Assembly (NCBI GenBank): GCA_947176415.1
Contig: CAMWQJ010000001.1
Location: 1 to 64,000, forward strand
DNA length: 64,000 bases
Source: an uncultured Ruminococcus sp.
GTDB taxonomy: Bacteria; Bacillota; Clostridia; Oscillospirales; Ruminococcaceae
Direction of reading: 5' to 3'
Below, piece after piece: positions 44,374 to 53,966 of the stretch. The notes below the pieces were generated by a model. The model did not search any database. It was not told where the DNA came from and worked only from the letters and a program-made list of their open reading frames with translations. A program made the position numbers and the translations under genes. How positions within the stretch are numbered: position 1 is the stretch's first letter; every line of letters begins with the position of its first letter.

Positions 44374-46839
44374 TCAGTTCCAGAATTCAATCATCTGTCT
44401 AAAGTTTACTATTACATTCGGATAATATTCATGTGAGTTAAACATAAAGTTAAACGCCTGCGGAATGTTTGTCACAAGAGCCCATACCATTGAAAAAGCC
44501 ATGAATCCTCTGAAAAGTTTTCTGATAAATTCATTTTCCGAATTGATATAGAGGAAGAACGCAACAGCTAATGCACCGATTATAATCTGCCATGAGAAGT
44601 CAGATGTATATCTTACGGCATATCCGCTTTCCCATATCGAAAACATTATAACAAGAGGCATTATAACACAGGGGAGTCCGACTATTGTTGTATATTTTAA
44701 CTTTTCTTTGCGGTTCGGTAATTTTTTGAGTGCCTTTCCTGTGAATATATAGGAAAATACAGGGAGTGCAAGAAAAAGTATTCCCGAAGTAGTTCCGACA
44801 TCTTTGAAAAAGTAACCGTTAGCGTCGAAATAATCGAAATTTGTCGAAACGTACGGGTAAGATGCTTTGAACTGAGGTGTGGAGAATATATATGCGAACA
44901 TAGTTATAAGAACGAAAAGAGTGTGGTACTGTGCATGAACGAAGTCATTTATTGTAAGCGAGTATTTTATTCCGAAATCAAACGGAGATTCAAAACGTAC
45001 ATAGTTATACCACATCTGCACAGAGCCGAGAACTACAAACGGCAACAATGCACATACAGTGTATATTATTCTTCTTGCCTTTACTGCCTTTATACCGTCT
45101 GTTGCCGTAGAGTCGAGAACTTCTGCGGACTTTTTGAATCCGATTAAATAATATACACAAGCACATACTGAGTATACCGCGAGGGTAGGACGGCATAGCA
45201 CAGCTGTTGCAAAGAAAAGCGACGCAAAGAAAGTTTTTATTAAAGAGGTTTTGCCGTTGCTTATGACATTCGAGGATATAAGGAAATAAGAGCCAAGAGT
45301 TATGAATGCAAATCCCGACGACATGGCAATTTCATAAAAAAGCGTTCTTCCGATAGAGTACCATATACCGCAGGTTGATATAACTATTATGAGACCGGCA
45401 AGATAACAGCCTGATGTTATACGGCTGAACCAGCGTTTGATTATAGCGGAGTAAGTCATTGCAAGGAAAGCAATTCCGATTATTGAAAAAATCATTACAG
45501 CTATGTCAGTAGGGAAGAAATAGCCTGTTATTTTGTGATACGGGAGGAAAAGAAGTATTACAGGAGCTATGCCATAATATGAATACAGCTTTTCATTATA
45601 CAGGACATGGTCCCATATATCCTTGAAAGAGTCATTTATATCCGTACTTTCACGCAGTCCTCTGTCGTAGGGGTTTTCGATGTTGTAAAGTTCAGGCGTA
45701 GGCTCGTGGAGAAGTGAAACCTGTCCTTCTTCAAACGCAAGTACGACTTCTTCGGAAAGCTGATTTCCTGTTTCCTGCTTGAAATAGTCTTTTTTATCTT
45801 TTTCGGGGATTTTCACAACAATAGCTGATATTGTAATAACCACAGCTATCACAGCAATAAAAGCTGTTGAAAGATTACAGAATAATTTGTTTCCAGCGTA
45901 TGATTTTTTAAGAAACGCCGAAAAGACGATTGCATATGCAAGAGTCGGTATAACGGAAAGAAGAATCATTCTCAGTACGGAAACATCAAACGGAATGGGA
46001 ATATTCAGTTCTATTTTTGAAATCTTGAAAAATCTGTCGCCGTACGTCTGACTGAAATTGAATTTCATTTTGCCTGTGTTTCCCGAAAGAAGAACGGTTG
46101 TATATTGTGAATTAGCGTTATCAATGTAAGATTCCATTCTTATAATAGAGTCTCTGTAATAGTGGCTGTACGTATCGTCAGTTGCATCTATATTTGTAAA
46201 AAGCTTGTTTCTTATCTCTTCGGAAGCGTCTGTTATATCGATTTTTACTGTTCCGACTTTCATATTTATATCTTCAAAGACAAGCGACAAAGTGTCTTTG
46301 CCCTCCACCGTAATTTCGTCTTGTCCGTATACTTCTGAAATTTCGGACGAATCTTCTGTTGATTTGGTAACTTTCGTTGCGTTTGGTATGTCAAGTTCTT
46401 TCTGCACATAGTTGCCAAAAAACATTCTGTAGGAAGAAAACTGAAATATAGTAAGTTCTGCAATGAAAACAACTAAAAGGGCTTTGGCAAAAAATTTAAG
46501 CGTTCTGGACTTTTTTCTGCACCTGATAAAATTAATCGCTTTTTCGACAGCAAGAAACACGCCCATTGTGATAAATACGCCCTGAAACTGTCCAAAATCG
46601 GCAAGGTGCGTTATATCGAATATGCCAATTACAATCATGAGTATTGTAAAGAAGTCGGCGAAAAACTCCACTCTTGATGGAGGGGGTTTTACAGTTTTTT
46701 TCTGCTGTTTGTCAGTTTCTTCCTGTTGTGTGTCACTTTCTTCCGTTTCTGCAACTTTTATAACAGGCTTTACCTCTTTTATAAAAATCAAAGAGGCAAT
46801 TATTGTTATTATAAGTTCTGCAATAAATATAATGTTCAT
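44374..46839 (-). CDS. Large polytopic membrane protein, GT-C-like
   Basis: 821 aa. TM1 at 1-20, a charged loop with a QQEETDKQQKK segment, TMs at about 60-135, an extracytoplasmic beta-rich domain of about 150 residues (140-285), then at least nine more TMs. The stretch ENPYDRGLR ... WDHVLYNEKLYSYYGIAPVILLFLPYHKITGYFFP resembles the NPYD...YYNGKYYSYFG-type pattern of GT-C membrane glycosyltransferases (PMT/GT39-like), and CRPTLAVYS fits the later TMs. Enzyme identity is an inference. It lies 26 bp after a solute-binding lipoprotein gene, in the same operon; no terminator is visible behind it. Confidence 0.7.
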   Translation of the reverse strand: MNIIFIAELIITIIASLIFIKEVKPVIKVAETEESDTQQEETDKQQKKTVKPPPSRVEFFADFFTILMIVIGIFDITHLADFGQFQGVFITMGVFLAVEKAINFIRCRKKSRTLKFFAKALLVVFIAELTIFQFSSYRMFFGNYVQKELDIPNATKVTKSTEDSSEISEVYGQDEITVEGKDTLSLVFEDINMKVGTVKIDITDASEEIRNKLFTNIDATDDTYSHYYRDSIIRMESYIDNANSQYTTVLLSGNTGKMKFNFSQTYGDRFFKISKIELNIPIPFDVSVLRMILLSVIPTLAYAIVFSAFLKKSYAGNKLFCNLSTAFIAVIAVVITISAIVVKIPEKDKKDYFKQETGNQLSEEVVLAFEEGQVSLLHEPTPELYNIENPYDRGLRESTDINDSFKDIWDHVLYNEKLYSYYGIAPVILLFLPYHKITGYFFPTDIAVMIFSIIGIAFLAMTYSAIIKRWFSRITSGCYLAGLIIVISTCGIWYSIGRTLFYEIAMSSGFAFITLGSYFLISSNVISNGKTSLIKTFFASLFFATAVLCRPTLAVYSVCACVYYLIGFKKSAEVLDSTATDGIKAVKARRIIYTVCALLPFVVLGSVQMWYNYVRFESPFDFGIKYSLTINDFVHAQYHTLFVLITMFAYIFSTPQFKASYPYVSTNFDYFDANGYFFKDVGTTSGILFLALPVFSYIFTGKALKKLPNRKEKLKYTTIVGLPCVIMPLVIMFSIWESGYAVRYTSDFSWQIIIGALAVAFFLYINSENEFIRKLFRGFMAFSMVWALVTNIPQAFNFMFNSHEYYPNVIVNFRQMIEFWN

Positions 46840-46865
46840 AAATAAAACAAATTCCTTTCTGTTTT

Positions 46866-48407
46866 TTATTCCGATGTAGTATCTTCAATTTCTGTCGTTG
46901 ACTGTTCTGCAACAGATGTCTCTGATGTTTCCTGACTGTCGCTTGATGTTGTCGGCTCTTCGGTCGGCGGTTGCTTTACAACACCGTTAAACCTGTCCAC
47001 CTCGTCGTTTATCATTGCAAGATACGTATTCCGCAAATCTATCCAGTTTTTTTCCGTCCCTCCTGTCACAAGCATATCTCTTTCAAGCCTGTCAACTATG
47101 CCATAAGAATCTTCCGTCGTATACATACTTGCTCCCATTCCGTAAGCAAAGTCAACAACGGGCGTAAATTTAGTAAGGTCTTTGAAGTCCTGAAGTGCGT
47201 CATACTGTTCTGCGGTAAGCTGGCTTGTCGTAACTCCGAAGCCGTTGACTTTCGGGGCTGTGGCGTACGCTTTTGCAGGTTCTTTATAATCCTCCTGTAC
47301 GATTACGGCACGCTCGCATTTTATATACGTTGCCACGGCATCGCCTTTTGTGGAATTTTTTACAAGCATTTTTGCAGAGTAGTCATATGTGTTGAAATAC
47401 TCTTCCGTGTCGGGACATTTTGGAAAAGGCACAACCATGAAGTCCATGCCGGTGCTTTTTACATTAGATGCACCTACTGTCCATTCAGGCGAGGCATAGA
47501 AAAGCGTATTAGCACCCGTCGGAAAACTCGTGTTCCTGTAGGAAGAGTAAAGGTTTTTATTTGAAATTTCCTGCATAAACATTTCCGCTTCCTTTATAGG
47601 CTGGCTTATTATGTTGTTGTAGAACTTTCCGTTGCGGTAGTTGACAATTGTATGTCCCGAAGAGTGAAGTATAGCTCCGCCACACAGACCGTTTATCCCT
47701 ATGCCGTTTGTTTTCTGGTGGAATGATTCCATAATTGACATGAAAGAATCCCAGTCCCATTTGCCCTGCTTGTAAAGTTCGTAAGGGTCTTTGAGATTGT
47801 TATTTTTAATCATAGTCCGACTGTACGTCAGCACGGTTGAATTTGTCACGTCATATGGGATTACATAGTGTTTTCCATTATATTTAAAACTCTCGATAAC
47901 GCCAAGCATATCGTCCCATATTTCATTCTGTATTTCAAGCGACGGAAAATAAGGGTCTAACGCTTCAAACTGATTTCTGAATGCTCCGTCGGGAAATGCG
48001 GAGCGGTCGTATTCAAACATATCTACCTCGTCGCCTGCGAGAATCATGGCAGACAGCGTTGTGAATCTGTCTTCAACGCTTGTATGGACATATTTTACCT
48101 TACCGCCGTATACATCTTCAAAAAGCGACAATGCAACAGACCTTTGTCCGTCTGCTGTCGGATTAAGGTCGTAATCCGACAGCCATACAATCTCCGTACC
48201 CGTTATATCTGCCGGAGGGTCTATATGTGGTTTGTTTGCTGTCGGCTCTCGTGACAACCAGTCGTAACTGCCTTTATTATCTTCTTCTTCCTGTGATTCC
48301 TCAAAGTCAAGTTTACCTGTTTTTTTATTCTTGCTACAGGAGGATACAGGCACGGCAACAAAAGTCATCGCCAGTATCACGGCAAGAATTTTTTTTATAT
48401 CTCTCAT
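46866..48407 (-). CDS. Extracellular solute-binding lipoprotein (family 1)
   Basis: 513 aa from the ATG at 48407 (AAAGGAG upstream). Lipoprotein signal: MRDIKKILAVILAMTFVAVPVSSC, Cys at about residue 24. The body matches SBP family 1, carbohydrate-type: EIVWLSDYDLNPTADGQR, TLSAMILAGDEVDMFEYDRSAFP, YVIPYDVTNSTVLTYSRTMI, YKQGKWDWDSFMSIMES. A Thr/Ser/Glu-rich tail ends it. No ABC permease or ATPase is near; the only operon partner is the large membrane protein. It may therefore feed a distant transporter or act as a sensor/binding protein. Confidence 0.82.
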   Translation of the reverse strand: MRDIKKILAVILAMTFVAVPVSSCSKNKKTGKLDFEESQEEEDNKGSYDWLSREPTANKPHIDPPADITGTEIVWLSDYDLNPTADGQRSVALSLFEDVYGGKVKYVHTSVEDRFTTLSAMILAGDEVDMFEYDRSAFPDGAFRNQFEALDPYFPSLEIQNEIWDDMLGVIESFKYNGKHYVIPYDVTNSTVLTYSRTMIKNNNLKDPYELYKQGKWDWDSFMSIMESFHQKTNGIGINGLCGGAILHSSGHTIVNYRNGKFYNNIISQPIKEAEMFMQEISNKNLYSSYRNTSFPTGANTLFYASPEWTVGASNVKSTGMDFMVVPFPKCPDTEEYFNTYDYSAKMLVKNSTKGDAVATYIKCERAVIVQEDYKEPAKAYATAPKVNGFGVTTSQLTAEQYDALQDFKDLTKFTPVVDFAYGMGASMYTTEDSYGIVDRLERDMLVTGGTEKNWIDLRNTYLAMINDEVDRFNGVVKQPPTEEPTTSSDSQETSETSVAEQSTTEIEDTTSE

Positions 48408-48464
48408 CAAGCAGACTCCTTTCATGGTGTATGAAAATATATTCATACATAACTATCCATTCTA

Positions 48465-48494
48465 ATTATATATTAACAAGTGTCTGTATGTCAA
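48465..48494 (-). promoter_or_regulatory. Promoter of the solute-binding lipoprotein operon
   Basis: Minus strand TTGACA, 18-bp spacer, TATAAT. Confidence 0.75.
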
Positions 48495-48556
48495 GCGGAA
48501 AGATATAATTAAAGATTTTATTTTTAAAACAGGCAAAATAAATTTTCATAAAAGAC

Positions 48557-48585
48557 TTGATTTTTATGGAAAAACGTGTTATAAT
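48557..48585 (+). promoter_or_regulatory. Promoter of the rimP-nusA-infB operon
   Basis: TTGATT at 48557-48562, 17-bp spacer, TATAAT at 48580-48585. Confidence 0.75.
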
Positions 48586-48591
48586 AAATAA

Positions 48592-48775
48592 GCAACAATA
48601 GCAAGCTCCAGAAGACCGGAAATCTCCGGTCTTTCGTTTATATTCGACGGCTGAGGGGGGATTTTCTCTTGTTTTTCAAAGTTTTTTTGTCTGCTCTGAC
48701 AGAAAAGTCCTCGACAGCCCGTGATTTTATATGGAGTATCACAAAATGCTTCCATGCGAAAGGAGATGATTAAAA
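48592..48775 (+). ncRNA. Structured 5' leader of the rimP operon
   Basis: About 185 nt without a gene. It holds hairpin 1, AAGACCGG / CCGGTCTT (48612-48619 with 48626-48633), terminator-like with TTTCGTTT behind it. A long imperfect stem follows, with arms 48649-48666 (GGCTGAGGGGGGATTTTC) and 48702-48719 (GAAAAGTCCTCGACAGCC). Possible control element of the operon; not assigned to a known RNA family. Confidence 0.5.
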
Positions 48776-49249
48776 ATGAAGTTCAAAAAATTTGGTGCTA
48801 CCGAGCAGAGAGTTTACGACCTTGTGAGACCGATAACCGACGACCTCGGCTATTATTTATGGGACGTTTCCTATATAAAAGAGGGTGCGGTGTGGCATCT
48901 GTGCGTATTTATCGACAGCGACGACGGCATAACTATTGATGATTGCGAGAGAGCGACAGAGCCGATAAACGCTGTAATGGATTCGGCAGACCCTATTAAA
49001 GAAAGTTATGTGCTTGAAGTAGGCTCGGCAGGTCTTGAAAGGGACTTGCTCAAGGAGGAACATTTTGAAATATGCGTCGGCGATACTGTAAGAATACGTT
49101 TTATCAGGAACATTGACGGCGAAAAGGAAGTTATCGCCGTTCTGACAGGTGCAGACAAAGAGGGCGTTTCAGTTGTTACAGAGGACGGCACGGAAAAAAA
49201 ATATCCGCTTGCTGACATCGCTTTTGTAAAGCTCTATTTCGAGATGTGA
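48776..49249 (+). CDS. rimP: Ribosome maturation factor RimP
   Basis: 157 aa. EQRVYDLVRPITDDLGYYLWDVSYIKEGAVWHLCVFIDSDDGITIDDCERATEPINAVMD, then YVLEVGSAGLERDLLKEEHFEICVGDTVRIRF: the standard N-terminal domain with the LEVSSPGLxRPL-like segment (here GSAGLERDL) and an SH3-like C-terminus. It helps 30S assembly. AAAGGAG precedes the ATG. First gene of the translation cluster. Confidence 0.95.
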   Translation: MKFKKFGATEQRVYDLVRPITDDLGYYLWDVSYIKEGAVWHLCVFIDSDDGITIDDCERATEPINAVMDSADPIKESYVLEVGSAGLERDLLKEEHFEICVGDTVRIRFIRNIDGEKEVIAVLTGADKEGVSVVTEDGTEKKYPLADIAFVKLYFEM

Positions 49250-49289
49250 CAAAAATAAAAAATTAATTATATCGGAGGAATATACAGAC

Positions 49290-50456
49290 ATGAACACTAA
49301 CAAGGGCTTTTTCGATGCACTCCAGTCACTCGGAGAGGAAAACAGCGTTGCGACTGACCTTCTCATTGAAAAAGTAAAGACTGCAATGCTGAAAGCGGCA
49401 AGAAAGGCTTATCCGCACAGCGAAGAGAGAATAAAAGTGGAGATAGACCCGCTTACGAAGAAATTCGCAATGTATATCGAGCAGGAAATAATCGACGATT
49501 ATCCGATTGATGAAAACGAGATAAATATTGACGTGGCAAGGACTATAGACCCGTATGCAGTTGTGGGCGGAAAAATCATGAAAGAAATTGATATTTCAAA
49601 ATTCGGAAGAATGGCGGCGTTATCTGCCAAGCAGTCCATAAAAGGCGACCTCAGGGAGATAAACAGGGAACAGATGCTTAACCGTTTTGAATCAAAGGAA
49701 CATGAGTGCATAACCGTAAAGGTTACGCAGATAGACCCCGGCAGAGGAACAGTTACAGTCGAATACGAGGGTACGGAACTTTATCTTTTCAGAAATGAAC
49801 AGATTCCGGGGGAGGTACTCAAGGAAGGACAGATGGTTAAAGTCTACGTTACCAATATAGTCGGCAAGACGAAAAAGCCTATTGTAAAGATTTCACGTAC
49901 TCACAAAGACCTTGTTAAAAGACTTTTTGAAATTGAAGTGCCTGAAATATATGACGGCACTGTTGAGGTAAAGTCCGTTTCACGAGAGGCAGGCTCAAGA
50001 ACTAAAATAGCCGTATGGTCGAAGGACAGCAATGTTGACGCAGTGGGTGCTTGTATCGGCACGGAGATGTCAAGAATACGTGCCGTTGTGGGCGAACTTA
50101 ACGGCGAGAAGATAGACATAATACCGTGGAATGAAAGTCCCGATAAATTCATAGCAAAGGCACTTGCTCCTGCCACAGTCCTGAAAACTGTCATACTTTC
50201 CGAGGAAGAAAAGACGTGTACGGTAGTAGTACCGAATAATCAGTTATCACTTGCTATCGGCAACAAAGGACAGAACGCAAAACTCGCCGCAAAACTCACT
50301 GGCTATAAAATTGACATAAAGCCACAGTTTGATACCCTTACAAATGCGGAAGCACCTGAAATGAGTGCTGATTTCAAAGCACCTGAAAAGACCGAAACAA
50401 AAGAAGTATTGGAAGAGACGGCAACGGCAGTTGAGGAAAAAGCAGATGAAGCCTAA
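49290..50456 (+). CDS. nusA: Transcription termination/antitermination factor NusA
   Basis: 388 aa, the short Firmicute form without C-terminal acidic repeats. N-terminal RNA polymerase-binding domain (1 to about 125), S1 domain (about 135-200), two KH domains with ACIGTEMSRIRAVVGELNGEKIDII and LAIGNKGQNAKLAAKLTGYKIDI. A Glu/Ala-rich tail of about 45 residues follows. AUCGGAGG-type site upstream of ATG. Overlaps rnpM by 11 bp. Confidence 0.97.
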   Translation: MNTNKGFFDALQSLGEENSVATDLLIEKVKTAMLKAARKAYPHSEERIKVEIDPLTKKFAMYIEQEIIDDYPIDENEINIDVARTIDPYAVVGGKIMKEIDISKFGRMAALSAKQSIKGDLREINREQMLNRFESKEHECITVKVTQIDPGRGTVTVEYEGTELYLFRNEQIPGEVLKEGQMVKVYVTNIVGKTKKPIVKISRTHKDLVKRLFEIEVPEIYDGTVEVKSVSREAGSRTKIAVWSKDSNVDAVGACIGTEMSRIRAVVGELNGEKIDIIPWNESPDKFIAKALAPATVLKTVILSEEEKTCTVVVPNNQLSLAIGNKGQNAKLAAKLTGYKIDIKPQFDTLTNAEAPEMSADFKAPEKTETKEVLEETATAVEEKADEA

Positions 50457-50718
50457 AAAGATTCCTATGAGAATGTGCCTCGGCTGTGGTGAGATGAAAC
50501 CGAAAAAAGAATTAATAAGAGTGGTTAAATCGCCTGACGGAGAGATAAGCCTTGATTTTACGGGGAAAAAGTCGGGACGGGGTGCATATATATGCCACAG
50601 CGGAGAATGTCTTGAAAAGGCGAGGAAGTCGAGACGGCTGGAAAAAAGTTTCTCATGCAGGATAGACGAGAGTATTTACGGGGTGATGGCTTGTGAACTC
50701 AAAGAAGAAAACAGCTGA
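50446..50718 (+). CDS. rnpM: YlxR family protein (RNase P modulator)
   Basis: 90 aa. RMCLGCGEMKPKKELIRVVKSPDGEISLDFTGKKSGRGAYICHSGECLEKARKSRRLEKSF: all marks of YlxR/DUF448, including the CxxC pair and GRGAYxC. The B. subtilis homologue has been described as a modulator of RNase P. The ATG at 50446 lies within the end of nusA. It overlaps the L7Ae gene by 26 bp. Confidence 0.93.
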   Translation: MKPKKIPMRMCLGCGEMKPKKELIRVVKSPDGEISLDFTGKKSGRGAYICHSGECLEKARKSRRLEKSFSCRIDESIYGVMACELKEENS

Positions 50719-51001
50719 TTTGCTTACAATCTGCATAAAGGCGGGAAAGACAGTAAAAGGCTTTGACAGCGTATGCGATGCAGTGAAAAACGGCAATGTT
50801 TCATGTGTGCTTACTGCATCTGATATTTCGCAGAAGACTTTAAAGGAAATTAATTTTCTCTGCAACAGATATTCCGTGCCTGTTCTTGATACGGAACTTT
50901 CAAAGGAAGAAACGGCTTTTTTATGCGGAAAATCAACGGCAGTAATTGCTGTATGCGACAAGGGATTTTCGGAAGGATTCATGAAAATCATAAACGCCTG
51001 A
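50693..51001 (+). CDS. L7Ae-family ribosomal protein (YlxQ-like)
   Basis: 102 aa, starting at a GTG (MNSKKKTADLLTICIKAGKTVKGFDSVCDAVKNGNVSCVLTASDISQKTLKEI). Small L7Ae/L30e fold that binds kink-turn RNA; YlxQ in Firmicutes sits at the same place between ylxR and infB. GGGGTGAT about 6 bases before the GTG supports this start. Confidence 0.9.
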   Translation: MNSKKKTADLLTICIKAGKTVKGFDSVCDAVKNGNVSCVLTASDISQKTLKEINFLCNRYSVPVLDTELSKEETAFLCGKSTAVIAVCDKGFSEGFMKIINA

Positions 51002-51096
51002 TTACAGCTGAAACGCTGTACTGACATAGATTGAAATGAAAACACGACTCAGCCGTATTATGAATACGGTACTATTAACGGGAGGTATTTTAGCCT

Positions 51097-53523
51097 ATGA
51101 CCAGAAAAATAAAATTAAGTGACTTTGCAAAGGATTTGAATGTTTCCACACAGGAAGTAATTGACTTTTTCGCTTCAAAGGGTGATAAAAAGAAAAAGGC
51201 TGTTACAGGTCTTACGGAAACGGAAATGAATCTCTTGCTTGAACACTACACAAAGAAAAACGAAGTTAAGTCTTTTGATGAGTATTACAAGTCAGGAAAC
51301 AGCAGTAAGAAAGACGATACATCGAAACAGGAGAAAAACGGCAGTAATGGCAGAAAGTCCGAAAAACAGCCGAAACAGAATAAACCTATGAAAAAACAGA
51401 ATGACAGAAAACCTGAAGAAGTCAAAATTCAGGATACACAGAAGAAAAACAGAAAGACGGAAAAAACACAGGCAAAGGCTCAGGACAGGGGCGAGCGTTC
51501 AAAGCTGAATGTTTCAGTAAGCTCCGAGACGGCACAGACTTCAACCAAGAGAAGAACCGTTGACACGAGAGGAAGTTATGTAGACCTCGACAAATACAAC
51601 GAGCGTTACGAGCAGATAGCAACTTCCAACAAGCACAAGAATGACAATTATTCGACAAAGAAACAGAAGATAAATCAGAAGTCCGCACAGCGTAACAGAC
51701 AGCAGTATTCACGCAAGGAGACAGAGGCAGAAAAGCTGAAACGTCTTGAACTCGAAAGAGCCAGAAAACAGCAGTTAAAGGTGCTTATCCCTGACATCAT
51801 AACGGTAAGTGAATTATCCGCACGTCTTAAAGTTACGGCAACGGAAGTTATAAAGAAGCTCATGGGACTCGGAGTAATGGCAACGATAAATCAGGAGATT
51901 GATTTTGATACTGCATCTCTTGTTGCGGAAGAACTCGGGGCAAAGGTTGAAAAGGAAGTTATTGTCACTATCGAGGAAAGACTTATTGACGATAGTGACG
52001 ACGACGATACAAACCTTGAGCCACGCTGTCCTGTTGTGGTTGTAATGGGACATGTAGACCACGGAAAGACTTCTATTCTTGACAGAATCAGGGACGCACA
52101 CGTTGCAGACGGTGAGGCAGGCGGTATTACTCAGCATATCGGTGCTTATCAGGTAAGAGTAAACGGACAGAAGATTACTTTTCTTGATACCCCCGGACAT
52201 GAAGCTTTCACGTCAATGAGGGCAAGGGGTGCAAATATAACGGATATTGCAATACTTGTCGTGGCTGCGGACGACGGCATAATGCCACAGACTGTTGAGT
52301 CTATAAATCATGCCAAGGCTGCGGGAGTATCGATAATAGTTGCCATAAATAAAATGGACAAAGAGGGGGCAAATCCCGACCGCATAAAAGAAGAACTCAC
52401 AAAGTATGATATAGTATGCGAAGAATGGGGCGGAGACGTTATATGTGTACCCGTTTCTGCAAAGACAGGCGAGGGAATTGACGAACTTCTCGAAAACGTA
52501 TTGCTTGTTGCTGAGGTAAAGGAACTTAAGGCAAATCCCGACCGTCTCGCAAAGGGTACTGTAATTGAAGCACGTCTCGACAAGGGAAGAGGACCTATTG
52601 CAACACTACTCGTACAGAACGGCACGTTACATCAGGGCGATGTGCTTATTGCAGGTACAGCAGTCGGACGTGTAAGGGTTATGACAAACCATAAGGGCAA
52701 GCCTGTAAAGAACGCAGGACCGTCTGTGCCTGTTGAGATTACAGGTCTTGCGGAAGTGCCGAGTGCAGGCGATATATTCAATGCTGTTGAGGACGAGAGA
52801 CTTGCAAGAGAACTTGTTGAGAAGAGAAAGCACGAGGCAAAACAGGAGCAGTTTAATTCATACAGGAAAGTAACTCTTGATAATCTATTCAGTCAGATTG
52901 CGGAGGGCGAAATAAAGGAACTTCCGATTATCGTAAAGGCAGATGTACAGGGTTCTGTTGAAGCGGTAAAGCAGTCGCTTGAAAAACTCTCCAACAATGA
53001 AGTAAGAGTGCGTGTAATACACGGTGCTGTCGGAGCTGTAAAGGAAAGCGATGTTATGCTTGCCAATGCCTCAAACGCTATAATAGTAGGATTCAATGTA
53101 AGACCAGACCCCGTTGCATCTGAAAATGCTGTCCGTGACGGCGTTGATATACGTCTTTACAGGATTATATATGATGCTATCGAAGAGATAACAACGGCTA
53201 TGAAGGGAATGCTCGCTCCTAAATTCAGGGAGGTGGAACTCGGACGTGTTGAAGTGCGTCAGGTTTATAAAATCTCAAATGTTGGAATGGTTGCAGGAAG
53301 CTATGTTCTCAGCGGTAAGGCAACAAGAGGCTGTCAGGTGCGTGTTGTGCGTGACGGAATAATAATAGCAGATGACAAAATAGCAGGGCTGAAACGTTTC
53401 AAGGACGATGTAAAGGAAGTTGCAGACGGCTATGAATGCGGTATAAGCCTTGAGAAATTCAGCGACGTAAAAGAGGGCGACATTTTCGAGACATTTATTG
53501 TTGAAGAATATCGTGAAGAATGA
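51097..53523 (+). CDS. infB: Translation initiation factor IF-2
   Basis: 808 aa. Winged-helix-like N-terminus ([26 protein letters not shown]), a long Lys/Gln/Asn-rich linker (about 70-220), IF2_N domain ([29 protein letters not shown]), then the GTPase: [12 protein letters not shown], a switch segment [50 protein letters not shown]. Domains II-IV end in [23 protein letters not shown]. Brings initiator tRNA to the ribosome. GGGAGG before the ATG. Confidence 0.98.
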   Translation: MTRKIKLSDFAKDLNVSTQEVIDFFASKGDKKKKAVTGLTETEMNLLLEHYTKKNEVKSFDEYYKSGNSSKKDDTSKQEKNGSNGRKSEKQPKQNKPMKKQNDRKPEEVKIQDTQKKNRKTEKTQAKAQDRGERSKLNVSVSSETAQTSTKRRTVDTRGSYVDLDKYNERYEQIATSNKHKNDNYSTKKQKINQKSAQRNRQQYSRKETEAEKLKRLELERARKQQLKVLIPDIITVSELSARLKVTATEVIKKLMGLGVMATINQEIDFDTASLVAEELGAKVEKEVIVTIEERLIDDSDDDDTNLEPRCPVVVVMGHVDHGKTSILDRIRDAHVADGEAGGITQHIGAYQVRVNGQKITFLDTPGHEAFTSMRARGANITDIAILVVAADDGIMPQTVESINHAKAAGVSIIVAINKMDKEGANPDRIKEELTKYDIVCEEWGGDVICVPVSAKTGEGIDELLENVLLVAEVKELKANPDRLAKGTVIEARLDKGRGPIATLLVQNGTLHQGDVLIAGTAVGRVRVMTNHKGKPVKNAGPSVPVEITGLAEVPSAGDIFNAVEDERLARELVEKRKHEAKQEQFNSYRKVTLDNLFSQIAEGEIKELPIIVKADVQGSVEAVKQSLEKLSNNEVRVRVIHGAVGAVKESDVMLANASNAIIVGFNVRPDPVASENAVRDGVDIRLYRIIYDAIEEITTAMKGMLAPKFREVELGRVEVRQVYKISNVGMVAGSYVLSGKATRGCQVRVVRDGIIIADDKIAGLKRFKDDVKEVADGYECGISLEKFSDVKEGDIFETFIVEEYREE

Positions 53524-53543
53524 TTTTTTTGAAATGAAATGCA

Positions 53544-53585
53544 GAGGGGTTATTTAATCTTTTTATCTGACCCCTCGCTGTTTTC
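53544..53585 (+). terminator. Possible terminator between infB and rbfA
   Basis: GAGGGGT (53544-53550) and ACCCCTC (53570-53576) pair around a T-rich loop; GCTGTTTTC follows. The U-tract is weak, so it is likely a partial stop within the cluster. Confidence 0.45.
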
Positions 53586-53615
53586 ACTTAATATATTATA
53601 CAGAAAGGAATAATC

Positions 53616-53954
53616 ATGCCGAATTTTAAAAACAGCCGTATGGCAGAGGATATAAAAAGAGAGATGACAGCTATTCTCCGTGAACTCAAAGACCCACGCA
53701 TAGACAAAATGCTTACTGTTGTGAGGGCTGACCTTTCGGGTGATATGTCATCATGTAAGGTATATGTTTCGAGTTTTTCGGGTATAGAAAAAGCGAAAGA
53801 GTCTGTAAAAGGTCTTGAGAGTGCTGGCGGATTCATAAGACGGGAATTATTCCACAGGCTTAAAATGCGTAAATCTCCCGAACTTGTGTTCATAGCGGAT
53901 AACTCAATAGAAAGAAGTGTGGAGATAAGCAGAAAACTCAATGACTTGATATAA
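53616..53954 (+). CDS. rbfA: 30S ribosome-binding factor RbfA
   Basis: 112 aa. NSRMAEDIKREMTAILRELKDPRIDKMLTVVRADLSGDMSSCKVYVSSF, then SAGGFIRRELFHRLKMRKSPELVFIADNSIERSVEIS are diagnostic KH-fold RbfA segments. Late 16S rRNA/30S maturation. AAAGGAAT precedes the ATG; nrnA follows after 12 bp. Confidence 0.96.
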   Translation: MPNFKNSRMAEDIKREMTAILRELKDPRIDKMLTVVRADLSGDMSSCKVYVSSFSGIEKAKESVKGLESAGGFIRRELFHRLKMRKSPELVFIADNSIERSVEISRKLNDLI

Positions 53955-53966
53955 GGGGGATTTGAT

